Shown here: in pieces, positions 55,902 to 64,000 of the stretch
Numbering within the stretch: position 1 is the first letter of the stretch
How the letters are laid out: each line of letters begins with the position of its first letter
Source: Mycobacterium sp. JS623
Lineage (GTDB): Bacteria; Actinomycetota; Actinomycetes; Mycobacteriales; Mycobacteriaceae
Direction of reading: 5' to 3'
Assembly: GCF_000328565.1 (NCBI RefSeq)
Contig: NC_019966.1
Span: forward strand, 496,001-560,000
DNA: 64,000 bases
Position numbers and translations under genes: made by a program
Notes under the pieces: model-generated
Seen by the model: the letters and a program-made list of their open reading frames with translations, nothing else
The model's database searches: none
What the model was told of the DNA's origin: nothing

Positions 55902-58249
55902 TGGATCGCTCGCCACACTCTCATTGGGCTGCACGGCATTTCGATGTCACTGACCCCGAGATGGCGCACCGCGTCAACCACCGCGTTGACCACCGCGGGG
56001 GTGGACGCGATCGTGCCCGCTTCGCCGACACCCTTGACGCCGAGCGGATTCGTAGTCGCAGGCGTTTCGGTGCGTCCGGTGACGAACTTCGGCAGATCCA
56101 CCGCTGAGGGCACCAGGTACTCCGAGAACGACGCGTTGATCAGCGTGCCCGACTCGTCGTGCACCGCCTCTTCATAGAGCGCCTGCGCGATGCCCTGCGC
56201 GAGACCGCCGTGCACCTGCCCATCGACGATCAACGGATTGACCACGTGGCCGATGTCGTCGACGCAGACATAGGAACGGATCTGCACCTGGCCGGTTTCG
56301 GTGTCGACTTCGGTCGCGCACAGGTGCGTGCCATGCGGGAACGAGAAGTTTTCGGGGTCGTAGGTGGCCTCGGAATCCAGGTTCGGTTCCAGACCGTCGG
56401 GCAGATCATGTGCGGCAAAGACCGCGAGGGCGACATCGGCGAGGGTGACCGCCTGCTCTGTACCCGTAACGCGGAAGCGACCCTCGGTGAATTCGAGGTC
56501 ATCCTCCGCACACTCCATCATGTGGGCCGCGATCGGTTTGGCCTTGGCGATCACCTTTTCCGCGGCCCTGACCACCGCGACCGCGCCGACCGCCAGTGAT
56601 CGCGACCCATAGGTGTCAAGCCCGCGCGGCGAGCTTTGCGTATCACCGTGGATGACCTCGACGTCCTCGAACGGCACGCCGAGTTGGTCGGCGACGATCT
56701 GACTCCACGCCGTCTCGTGACCCTGGCCGTGCGGCGACGAGCCGGTGACCACCTCGACCTTGCCGGTGGGCAGCATCCGGATCGCCGCGTGCTCCCAGCC
56801 GCCCGCCCCGTACGACAGCGAACCGAGCACCCGCGACGGCGCCAGGCCGCACATCTCGGTGAACGTCGAGACGCCGATGCCGAGTTGCACCGGGTCTCTG
56901 CGCTCCCGGCGCTCGGCTTGTTCGCGCCGTAATGCGGTGTAGTCGAACAACTCTCGGGCCTGCGCGGTGGCGGCCTCGTAGTTGCCGGAGTCGTAGGTCA
57001 GTCCCGCGACGGTGTCGAACGGAAACTCGTCGTGAGTTATCCAGTTCTGCGCGCGCAGCTCGAGAGGGTCACGGCCCAGCTCCGCGGCGAGCTCGTCCAT
57101 CATCCGTTCGATCGCGAAGGTGGCCTCGGGCCGGCCTGCCCCGCGGTAGGCGTCGGTGGGCACCTTGTTGGTGAAGACGTTGGTACAGGTGAAGTGATAG
57201 GCACCGAACTTGTAGATGCCGTTGAACATGAACGCGCCGAGGATCGGGATGCCGGAGGTGACCAGGCGTAGGTAGGCGCCCATGTCCGCGAGCAGTTCCA
57301 CCTTCAGCCCTGTGACGGTGCCGTCGCGGCGCGCCGCGAGCGTCAGCTTCTGGATCTGGTCGCGACCGTGGTGCGCGGCGAGCATCGATTCACTGCGGGA
57401 CTCGGTGTACTTGACGGGCTTGCCGAGGCGTCGCGCGACGAGCAACGCGATGACTTCCTCCGGCGTCACCTGAAGCTTGCCGCCGAATCCGCCGCCGACA
57501 TCGGGGGCGATCACGCGCACCTTGTGCTCAGGGATCTCCAGCGTCATCGCCAACATGAGCCGAAGGATGTGGGGTATCTGTGTGGCCGACCACACCGTGA
57601 GCTGCGGGCCGGTCGGGTCGACCACCACCGACCGCGGCTCCATGAACGCCGGAATGAGCCGCTGTTGGCGGAAGGTCCGCTGTAGCACCACTTCGCCGTC
57701 GCGGATGGCCGCTTCGACGTCGCCGCCCGTGCCTGCCTCGGCCGAGTCGAATGTCCACACCGCGCTGACGTTGGTACCGAGCTCGGGATACACCACCTCC
57801 TCGTCCGCGGCCGCGGACGCCAGGTCGAGCACGACGGGCAGGTCGTCGTAGTCGACGTCGATCCCCTCGAGTGCGTCCTGCGCCTCGTAGGCGGTGCGGG
57901 CCACGACGACGGCCACCGCTTCGCCCGCGAAGTTCACGGTGTCCACGGCGAGCGACGGCGCGGCTGGGGCCTTCATGTCCTCGGTGATCTGCCACGCGTT
58001 CGGCAGGCTGCCCTGCTCGGCCGCGAGGTCGGCGCCGGTGTAGACCGCGACGACGCCGGACATGTTGCGTGCGGCGCTGACGTCGATACCGGTGATGCGC
58101 GCATGCGCGAGGGGGCTGCGCAGAATGGCCAGGTGCTGCATGCCAGGCAACACGATGTTGTCGGTCCAGCGGGTCCGGCCGGTGATCAGATGCTCGTCTT
58201 CCTTACGAACCCGCGCCTTGCCGATTTCGGGTTCGGCCGTGGCTGTCAT
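55847..58249 (-). CDS. coxL: Mo-binding large subunit, form II CoxL-type hydroxylase
   Basis: 800 aa, xanthine oxidase superfamily. Active-site loop AYRGAGR at 367-373 is the form II signature; form I CO dehydrogenases have AYxCSFR, so CO oxidation is not assured. Also [10 protein letters not shown] near 250, [11 protein letters not shown] and [20 protein letters not shown] near the C-terminus with the catalytic Glu. The last 17 residues ([17 protein letters not shown]) come from the tandem repeat and are not part of the conserved fold. Possible substrates include purines, nicotinate-like heterocycles or aldehydes. Starts with ATGA overlap with coxS. Confidence 0.93.
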   Translation of the reverse strand: MTATAEPEIGKARVRKEDEHLITGRTRWTDNIVLPGMQHLAILRSPLAHARITGIDVSAARNMSGVVAVYTGADLAAEQGSLPNAWQITEDMKAPAAPSLAVDTVNFAGEAVAVVVARTAYEAQDALEGIDVDYDDLPVVLDLASAAADEEVVYPELGTNVSAVWTFDSAEAGTGGDVEAAIRDGEVVLQRTFRQQRLIPAFMEPRSVVVDPTGPQLTVWSATQIPHILRLMLAMTLEIPEHKVRVIAPDVGGGFGGKLQVTPEEVIALLVARRLGKPVKYTESRSESMLAAHHGRDQIQKLTLAARRDGTVTGLKVELLADMGAYLRLVTSGIPILGAFMFNGIYKFGAYHFTCTNVFTNKVPTDAYRGAGRPEATFAIERMMDELAAELGRDPLELRAQNWITHDEFPFDTVAGLTYDSGNYEAATAQARELFDYTALRREQAERRERRDPVQLGIGVSTFTEMCGLAPSRVLGSLSYGAGGWEHAAIRMLPTGKVEVVTGSSPHGQGHETAWSQIVADQLGVPFEDVEVIHGDTQSSPRGLDTYGSRSLAVGAVAVVRAAEKVIAKAKPIAAHMMECAEDDLEFTEGRFRVTGTEQAVTLADVALAVFAAHDLPDGLEPNLDSEATYDPENFSFPHGTHLCATEVDTETGQVQIRSYVCVDDIGHVVNPLIVDGQVHGGLAQGIAQALYEEAVHDESGTLINASFSEYLVPSAVDLPKFVTGRTETPATTNPLGVKGVGEAGTIASTPAVVNAVVDAVRHLGVSDIEMPCSPMRVWRAIHGAGRPATSDQGAGRPAT

Positions 58250-58752
58250 CGCACGGCCTCCGCCGAATCAGTCTTGGGTGCAACGGTTTTCGCTTCGAGT
58301 CGCTGCGCGGCGTCTTGGACCGCGCTCACGATGTTCTGGTAGCCGGTACAGCGGCACAGGTTGCCTTCCAGTCCGTGCCTTATCGTGTGCTCGTCCGGGT
58401 GCGGGTCCTCGGCAAGCAGATCGATGGTCTGCATGATCATGCCGGGGGTGCAGAACCCACACTGCAGCGCGTGGTTGTCGCGGAACGCTTCCTGCACAGG
58501 GTGCAGGGTGCCGTCTCGGGACAACCCCTCGATGGTCGTGACGTCGCCGCCGTCGGCCTGCACAGCGAGCACCGAGCAGGACTTGACGCTGTACCCGTTG
58601 AGGTGAACGGTGCACGCGCCGCAGTTGCTGGTGTCGCAGCCGATCACGGTCCCGACCTTGCCGAGCCGTTCGCGAAGGTAGTGCACGAGCAGAAGCCTCG
58701 GCTCCACGTCGTCGGTATACGTCGTGCCATCGACGGTGACAGAGATGCGCAT
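58246..58752 (-). CDS. coxS: Mo hydroxylase iron-sulfur subunit (CoxS-like)
   Basis: 168 aa with two [2Fe-2S] clusters: Cys39, Cys44, Cys47 and Cys59 ([17 protein letters not shown]) form the plant-ferredoxin-type cluster; Cys98, Cys101, Cys133 and Cys135 ([25 protein letters not shown]) form the second. The protein relays electrons from the Mo site to FAD. The C-terminus is extended slightly beyond the fold. It is the first structural gene, followed by coxL and coxM. Confidence 0.95.
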   Translation of the reverse strand: MRISVTVDGTTYTDDVEPRLLLVHYLRERLGKVGTVIGCDTSNCGACTVHLNGYSVKSCSVLAVQADGGDVTTIEGLSRDGTLHPVQEAFRDNHALQCGFCTPGMIMQTIDLLAEDPHPDEHTIRHGLEGNLCRCTGYQNIVSAVQDAAQRLEAKTVAPKTDSAEAVR

Positions 58753-58822
58753 AGGCCTACTCTGCTCTGGCTGACGCGCCGGAGCGCCCGAAATGACGAA
58801 ACCGGTTACGCGCCAGCCTGAA

Positions 58823-59914
58823 TCAGGCGGTGCGGATCTCGTCGAGCAACTGTTGCAGCGTCGCTAGGCTGTGCCCGGCCAGCAACCGATCGATGAACGG
58901 CAGCGCGGCCGCGATCCCGGACTGCACCGGCAGATAGCCGTCGACGCCCGCGTGCGGGTTGACCCACAGCACCGCGTGGGCTAACCGCCGCAGTGCCGCC
59001 ATCTGTTCGGCCAGCAGGATCGGATCCCCGCGTTCCCAGCCGTCCGAGAAGACCACCACGACTGCACCGCGGGCGAGGCCGCGTCGGCCCCAGCGGTCGA
59101 GGAACGCGCGCATCGTCTCGCCAAGTCGGGTGCCACCGGCCCAGTCGGGCACCGCGCGGCCTGCCGCGGCCAGTGCCAGTTCGGGATCACGCGCCCGCAG
59201 CGCCCGCGACAGCCTGGTCATCCGGGTGCCCAACGAAAACACCTCGGTGGCAGGGTTTTTGCGTGCGACGACGTGCGCAAAGCGCAGCAGCGCGTCGGCG
59301 TAGGGGCTCATCGAACCGGACACGTCGAGCAGCAGCACAATGCGGCGTGGCCGGGTGGCCTTGCGGTGATGGCGTGGCCGCACCGGTTCGCCACCCGCGG
59401 CGAGCATGTGTCGCAGCGTGCGTCGCGGGTCGATGGGCCCCCTGCGGGACGGCCGCATCCGCAATGCAGGCCGAGTCGCTGGGCGTGGCTTCAGCGCAGC
59501 AATGAGCTCGGCGAGGTGTGCGCGTTCAGGAGCGGACAGCTCGGCGATGTCGCGGTGCCGCAGGATTTCGGTGTCGGCCGCGGCGACGCGCAGTTGCGGC
59601 GCCTGCCCGTCGCTTTCGGCGGCGCCGGTGACCTCCAATGCGGCGATGCGTGGGCGACGCGGTTCCGGCCCGCGCTGTTTTGTGCGGATCGGCACCGTTC
59701 CGCCGAACCAGTTCTCGAACACCAGGTCGTAGCGGGGGATGTCGTCGGGACTGCGGCAAAGAGTTGCGCGCCCCGCCCAGTACACCTGCCCCGGGTCGGC
59801 GAGATCGACCTCGCGCAGCGCCCTCGTGTAGGTGTCGACGGCGTCGGCCACGATCGGTAGCCCCGCGACGGCGAGCGCGTGCGCGAAACCTGCGACTCCG
59901 ACCAGCTCCGGCAT
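58823..59914 (-). CDS. coxE: CoxE-like VWA-domain protein
   Basis: 363 aa from ATG 59914, 1 nt after the moxR stop; the longer frame to 60193 is a shadow. The N-terminal half is the CoxE-like region ([40 protein letters not shown]). The C-terminal half is a VWA domain with [38 protein letters not shown] and [20 protein letters not shown]. CoxD/CoxE pairs mature the Mo-Cu or Mo site of CO dehydrogenase in Oligotropha; here they would mature the form II enzyme. Confidence 0.9.
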   Translation of the reverse strand: MPELVGVAGFAHALAVAGLPIVADAVDTYTRALREVDLADPGQVYWAGRATLCRSPDDIPRYDLVFENWFGGTVPIRTKQRGPEPRRPRIAALEVTGAAESDGQAPQLRVAAADTEILRHRDIAELSAPERAHLAELIAALKPRPATRPALRMRPSRRGPIDPRRTLRHMLAAGGEPVRPRHHRKATRPRRIVLLLDVSGSMSPYADALLRFAHVVARKNPATEVFSLGTRMTRLSRALRARDPELALAAAGRAVPDWAGGTRLGETMRAFLDRWGRRGLARGAVVVVFSDGWERGDPILLAEQMAALRRLAHAVLWVNPHAGVDGYLPVQSGIAAALPFIDRLLAGHSLATLQQLLDEIRTA

Positions 59915-59915
59915 C

Positions 59916-60803
59916 TCACCCCGCCAGCAGTCGGTCCAGTCCGGCCCTAGCGACCCGCTCCAGGTCCTCGTGGTACTTGACGACCGCACCGAGCGTCGCC
60001 GCGGCGGTCTGCGCATCGAGCACGTCGCGATCGAGTTCGCGCAGGGCCCTTGCCCAGTCAAGCGATTCGGCGACCCCGGGCGGCTTGACCAATTCCATTC
60101 CCCGCAAGGTGTGCACTGCCCGCGCCACCTGTTCGGCGAGCGCCTCTGCGATGCCGGGGATGCGGCTGCGAAGGATGGCGATTTCGCGCGCAAGGTCGGG
60201 GTGTTCGAGCCAGTGATACAGGCAGCGCCGCTTCAGGGCGTCGTGCACATCACGGGTCCGGTTGGAGGTGAGCACCACCAGCGGTGGCGTAGCGGCACGC
60301 ACCTCACCGAGTTCAGGGATGGTGACGGCGTTTTCGTCGAGCACCTCGAGCAGGAATGCCTCGAATTCGTCGTCGGCACGGTCGATTTCGTCGACGAGCA
60401 GCACGCAGGGCGCTTCGGTCAGCGCTCGCAGTAGCGGACGCGCGAGCAAGAACCGCTCGGTGTACAGCGAGCGTTCGGCCGATTCCGCCTCGAGGTGCCC
60501 TGCCGCTTCCAGCGTCCGCAGATGCAGCAGCTGCCGGGGGAAATCCCAGTCGTAGAGCGCCTGCGCGGCGTCGATGCCCTCGTGGCACTGCAGCCGGATA
60601 AGCGGCAGGCTCAACGCCTCCGCCAGTGCCGCGGCCAGCGACGTCTTCCCCGTGCCGGGCTCGCCTTCGCAGAACAACGGGCGGCCCATGCGCAACGCCA
60701 GGTACGCCGCCGTCGCGACCCCTTCGTCGGCGAGGTAGCCGGTGGCCTCGAGCGCCTGAGCCAACTCCGTCGGCGATGCGGCATTCGGCGTGGAAACGCT
60801 CAC
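59916..60803 (-). CDS. coxD: MoxR-type AAA+ ATPase (CoxD-like)
   Basis: 295 aa from GTG 60803 (MSVSTPNAASPTELAQALEA); the frame to 60869 is longer but starts without a ribosome-binding site. Walker A is CEGEPGTGKTSLAAALAEAL and Walker B LLVDEIDRADDEFEAFLLEV, followed by PPLVVLTSNRTRDVHDALKR (sensor 1 and Arg finger). It is the first gene of the cox operon and corresponds to Rv0370c. It probably acts with CoxE as a metallochaperone/unfoldase in cofactor insertion. Confidence 0.92.
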   Translation of the reverse strand: MSVSTPNAASPTELAQALEATGYLADEGVATAAYLALRMGRPLFCEGEPGTGKTSLAAALAEALSLPLIRLQCHEGIDAAQALYDWDFPRQLLHLRTLEAAGHLEAESAERSLYTERFLLARPLLRALTEAPCVLLVDEIDRADDEFEAFLLEVLDENAVTIPELGEVRAATPPLVVLTSNRTRDVHDALKRRCLYHWLEHPDLAREIAILRSRIPGIAEALAEQVARAVHTLRGMELVKPPGVAESLDWARALRELDRDVLDAQTAAATLGAVVKYHEDLERVARAGLDRLLAG

Positions 60804-60905
60804 TCCGCGAGCGTAGGTCAGCGCTTGATCACAGCTGCGCAACTTCGGCCGTGACCTCGCGTGGCGCACAGCGTGGGCCCCATAAGCGACGTTATCGTCG
60901 GGAGC

Positions 60906-61184
60906 GTGATAGCCCTACCGCGCGCGTGGCTGCTGGCCAGCGCAATGCTGCTGGGTGTCGCTGTCGGACAGATCGCCGGAATCGCAGCGACGCTGCAGAT
61001 CAAGGCCACGATGCGGCCCGACGTCGTGATCGCGCTCGTGATCGCCGTGCCCAGCGTGATCGGCCTGCTGCTGATCCTGTTCTCGGGGCGACGATGGATT
61101 ACCGCGCTTGGCGCATTCATCCTTGCCATTGCGCCGGGATGGTTCGGCGTGCTCGTCGTGATTCAGGTGGTTCACGGTGTCTAG
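60906..61184 (+). CDS. Small membrane protein (Rv0460-like)
   Basis: 92 aa from GTG 60906; GTG 60861 would add 15 residues. It has three predicted transmembrane helices, including WLLASAMLLGVAVGQIAGIA and VIALVIAVPSVIGLLLILFS, and ends in [13 protein letters not shown]. It has no enzymatic motif. It lies upstream of the Rv0461-like gene and overlaps it by 8 nt. It is divergent from the cox operon across a 102-bp spacer. Confidence 0.75.
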   Translation: MIALPRAWLLASAMLLGVAVGQIAGIAATLQIKATMRPDVVIALVIAVPSVIGLLLILFSGRRWITALGAFILAIAPGWFGVLVVIQVVHGV

Positions 61185-61695
61185 CTCGACCGAACAAGAA
61201 ACGCTGCCCGACGAGCCGACACAGCCCTACGCGCCGATCTTCACCGGAGAGTTTCCAGCTTCGCCCGATCCGATGCAGCCGTTGGCGGCCGAACGCGACC
61301 CCGTAAACGGCACAGAGACGCAGACGGGACCGTTGCCTCCGGTGGTCCATCCCGAGGTCGTGGCGGGCACCTATCACTACCTCAAGCGGTGGACGTTCGT
61401 GCTCGTGGTGGCGGGAGTGTGGATCGCCGGGGCGGCCTGCGGGCTTGCCCTCTACGACTGGTGGTTCGGCTCACTCGACAAGACCCCGCCGGTGTTTGTG
61501 GTGCTGCTGTTCGTGATCGGCTGCACGGTCGGTGGCCTGCTCGCGGCGATGGTGGCCGAAAAACCACTGGTGTCGGCGCTGGCGATCGCGTTGATGTCGG
61601 CGCCGCTGGCGGCTCTCGGTGCTGCGGCGGTGCTGCACGGCACCTATTTCTGCCAACACGTAAGCCGATGTTTGGTGGGGTTGATTCCCTACTAA
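61177..61695 (+). CDS. Membrane protein (Rv0461-like)
   Basis: 172 aa from GTG 61177. A Pro/Glu-rich cytoplasmic N-terminal region of about 65 residues ([20 protein letters not shown]) precedes three transmembrane helices ([60 protein letters not shown]). Function unknown; the gene lies directly upstream of lpdC and is conserved there in mycobacteria. Confidence 0.75.
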   Translation: MSSSTEQETLPDEPTQPYAPIFTGEFPASPDPMQPLAAERDPVNGTETQTGPLPPVVHPEVVAGTYHYLKRWTFVLVVAGVWIAGAACGLALYDWWFGSLDKTPPVFVVLLFVIGCTVGGLLAAMVAEKPLVSALAIALMSAPLAALGAAAVLHGTYFCQHVSRCLVGLIPY

Positions 61696-61705
61696 GGTTG
61701 GCCGG

Positions 61706-63100
<1,395 letters not shown>

Positions 63101-63102
63101 AC

Positions 63103-63393
63103 GTGGTTCAGACGGTCAGCCCAGCGAGAGCGATCTGGGTCGCCGGCATCGGCGGATTGGTGGTCGGCCACATCTTGTGGCTGGCCGGCATTTCCGTTGC
63201 GATCGCGACGCAATCGGTCAGCACCTGGGTGCTGGTCGTCGCCGCGGTGTCGTTCGTCGCCGGCGCCGTCGCCGCGTGTCTCGGCTGGCGGTCTTACAAA
63301 CGAAAGTCCGAGATCTGGGCGGCGTTTCTGTGTGCGCTACCGGTGGCCCCGGTGTTGCTGTCGCTGACCGTGCTCGGGGTTACCTACCTATAG
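63103..63393 (+). CDS. Small membrane protein (Rv0463-like)
   Basis: 96 aa from GTG 63103, 2 nt after the lpdC stop. Three hydrophobic helices (AIWVAGIGGLVVGHILWLAG; STWVLVVAAVSFVAGAVAAC; AAFLCALPVAPVLLSLTVLG) with a short basic loop (RSYKRKSEI). Function unknown; tight linkage to lpdC suggests co-expression. Confidence 0.78.
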   Translation: MVQTVSPARAIWVAGIGGLVVGHILWLAGISVAIATQSVSTWVLVVAAVSFVAGAVAACLGWRSYKRKSEIWAAFLCALPVAPVLLSLTVLGVTYL

Positions 63394-63601
63394 TCGGGCA
63401 CATCTCGATGCGAGCCCCTTCGAAGATCTTCCAAGACAAGGGTTCTCGCGCGGCTCGGAGATTGTCGGTGAGCGGTTGCAGGCCGGCTTCTTTACGGCTG
63501 ACTCCGACGACGCGGCGCGTCAGCTTTTCCGGATAAGTCGCCCGCGGGTCCTGATGCCACTACGCTGACCGGATCAACCGACACAGAAGGACGCAGAACA
63601 A
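63394..63601. other. Spacer with an unassigned minus-strand open frame
   Basis: 208 bp upstream of the proline-rich secreted gene. On the minus strand an open frame without a start codon reads TYPEKLTRRVVGVSRKEAGL, continues QPLTDNLRAAREPLSWKIFE, and stops at 63380-63382 inside the 3' end of the Rv0463-like gene. It may be the remnant of a gene or chance. The ribosome-binding site of the next gene (AAGGACG) lies at about 63588-63594. Confidence 0.3.
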
Positions 63602-63952
63602 ATGACTCAACCGCGACACGCGAAACTGATCAGCGCAGCGATCAACACCTCGTTTGTCGGTGCTGTCTTGGCAGGGTGCGCACTGGGGCTGGCTGCCAGC
63701 GCAGGCGCCGACGACAACTGCGATCCCTTCATGCTGTCCATGACGCCGCAGCCAGTTCTGTCCTGCCAGGCCCCTGACGTCGCGCCGCCGCCCGACGCGC
63801 CTGCGCCAATGGACGCGCCTGCGCCGATTGACGCGCCGCCGGCATTTGACTCAGCGCCTGCGCCCGTCATTCCTTCCGCACCCGACGGAGAGGCGTTCGG
63901 CGCACCGCCTGCGCCTGAGCCGCTGTGGCCGCAGACCCCGTCGGGCCTTTAG
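63602..63952 (+). CDS. Secreted proline/alanine-rich protein
   Basis: 116 aa from ATG 63602. A signal peptide (INTSFVGAVLAGCALGLAAS, AGADDN cleavage region) is followed by a short Cys-containing head (CDPFMLSMTPQPVLSC) and a low-complexity tail of Asp-Ala-Pro repeats (DAPAPMDAPAPIDAPPA), ending in PLWPQTPSGL. The two cysteines could form a disulfide. Similar small Pro/Ala-rich secreted proteins are common in mycobacteria, with unknown roles. Complete within the window; the last 48 bases hold no further gene. Confidence 0.75.
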   Translation: MTQPRHAKLISAAINTSFVGAVLAGCALGLAASAGADDNCDPFMLSMTPQPVLSCQAPDVAPPPDAPAPMDAPAPIDAPPAFDSAPAPVIPSAPDGEAFGAPPAPEPLWPQTPSGL

Positions 63953-64000
63953 CGCCGGGCGTCCATTCGCTGTGCGACCTCAAGATCACACGCACTCGGT

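Overview
The window is high-GC actinobacterial DNA from a mycobacterium, most likely an environmental Mycolicibacterium-type species. The evidence is gene order and protein similarity from memory, not a database search. Two blocks follow Mycobacterium tuberculosis order closely. Block 1 (1-19277) matches Rv0428c to Rv0439c: GNAT acetyltransferase, def, DUF3263, VirR-like, sodC, GCS2-like ligase, Lon-domain protein, then AAA ATPase, pssA, psd, moeA and an SDR, with groEL2 (Rv0440) about 17 kb further on. Block 2 (51126-54239 and 60906-63393) matches Rv0456c-Rv0457c and Rv0460-Rv0463 (echA2, S9 peptidase, two small membrane proteins, lpdC, a small membrane protein).

Accessory DNA sits between these core genes. 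A six-gene Mrp-type cation/proton antiporter operon (5809-11988, with MrpA and MrpB fused) lies between the Lon-domain gene and the AAA ATPase. About 17 kb lies between the SDR and groEL2: PH-domain membrane proteins, a HAD phosphatase, a decayed DUF222/13E12 fragment between direct repeats, an S51 peptidase, a helicase, a UvrA-like ABC protein, envelope genes (polysaccharide deacetylase, UppP-like phosphatase, CtaG-like), two VWA proteins tail to tail, and a second SDR diverging from a TetR regulator. Downstream of groEL2 (37817-51122) come methyltransferases, a SapM-like secreted phosphatase, a D-aminoacylase-type amidohydrolase, a frameshifted cyclase/ATPase/LuxR regulator, an aldehyde dehydrogenase and PPK2. 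A complete molybdenum hydroxylase operon (moxR, coxE, coxS, coxL, coxM, coxG; 60803 down to 54263) lies between the S9 peptidase and the Rv0460-like gene.

The genes group functionally as follows. The pssA-psd pair makes phosphatidylethanolamine and is translationally coupled. def, groEL2 and the AAA ATPase serve protein maturation and quality control. sodC, the VirR-like protein, the deacetylase, SapM and the proline-rich secreted protein act at the cell envelope or outside it. The Mrp complex would handle Na+/pH stress. The cox operon encodes a three-subunit Mo-FAD-FeS oxidase plus maturation factors; its AYRGAGR loop puts it in the form II (not form I CO dehydrogenase) group.

The most interesting non-coding signals are: a 24-bp perfect palindrome 3 nt upstream of the UvrA-like start; an 18-bp-arm inverted repeat between the DUF1707 and SRPBCC genes; a four-copy 30-bp tandem repeat that forms the C-terminus of CoxL and fills the gap to coxM; a 25-bp direct repeat bracketing the DUF222 remnant; and two copies of a dispersed 57-bp palindrome (13259 and 52135). 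I found no rRNA, tRNA, CRISPR array, complete insertion sequence or prophage, and no clearly new multi-gene system. No gene-free stretch exceeds about 270 bases.
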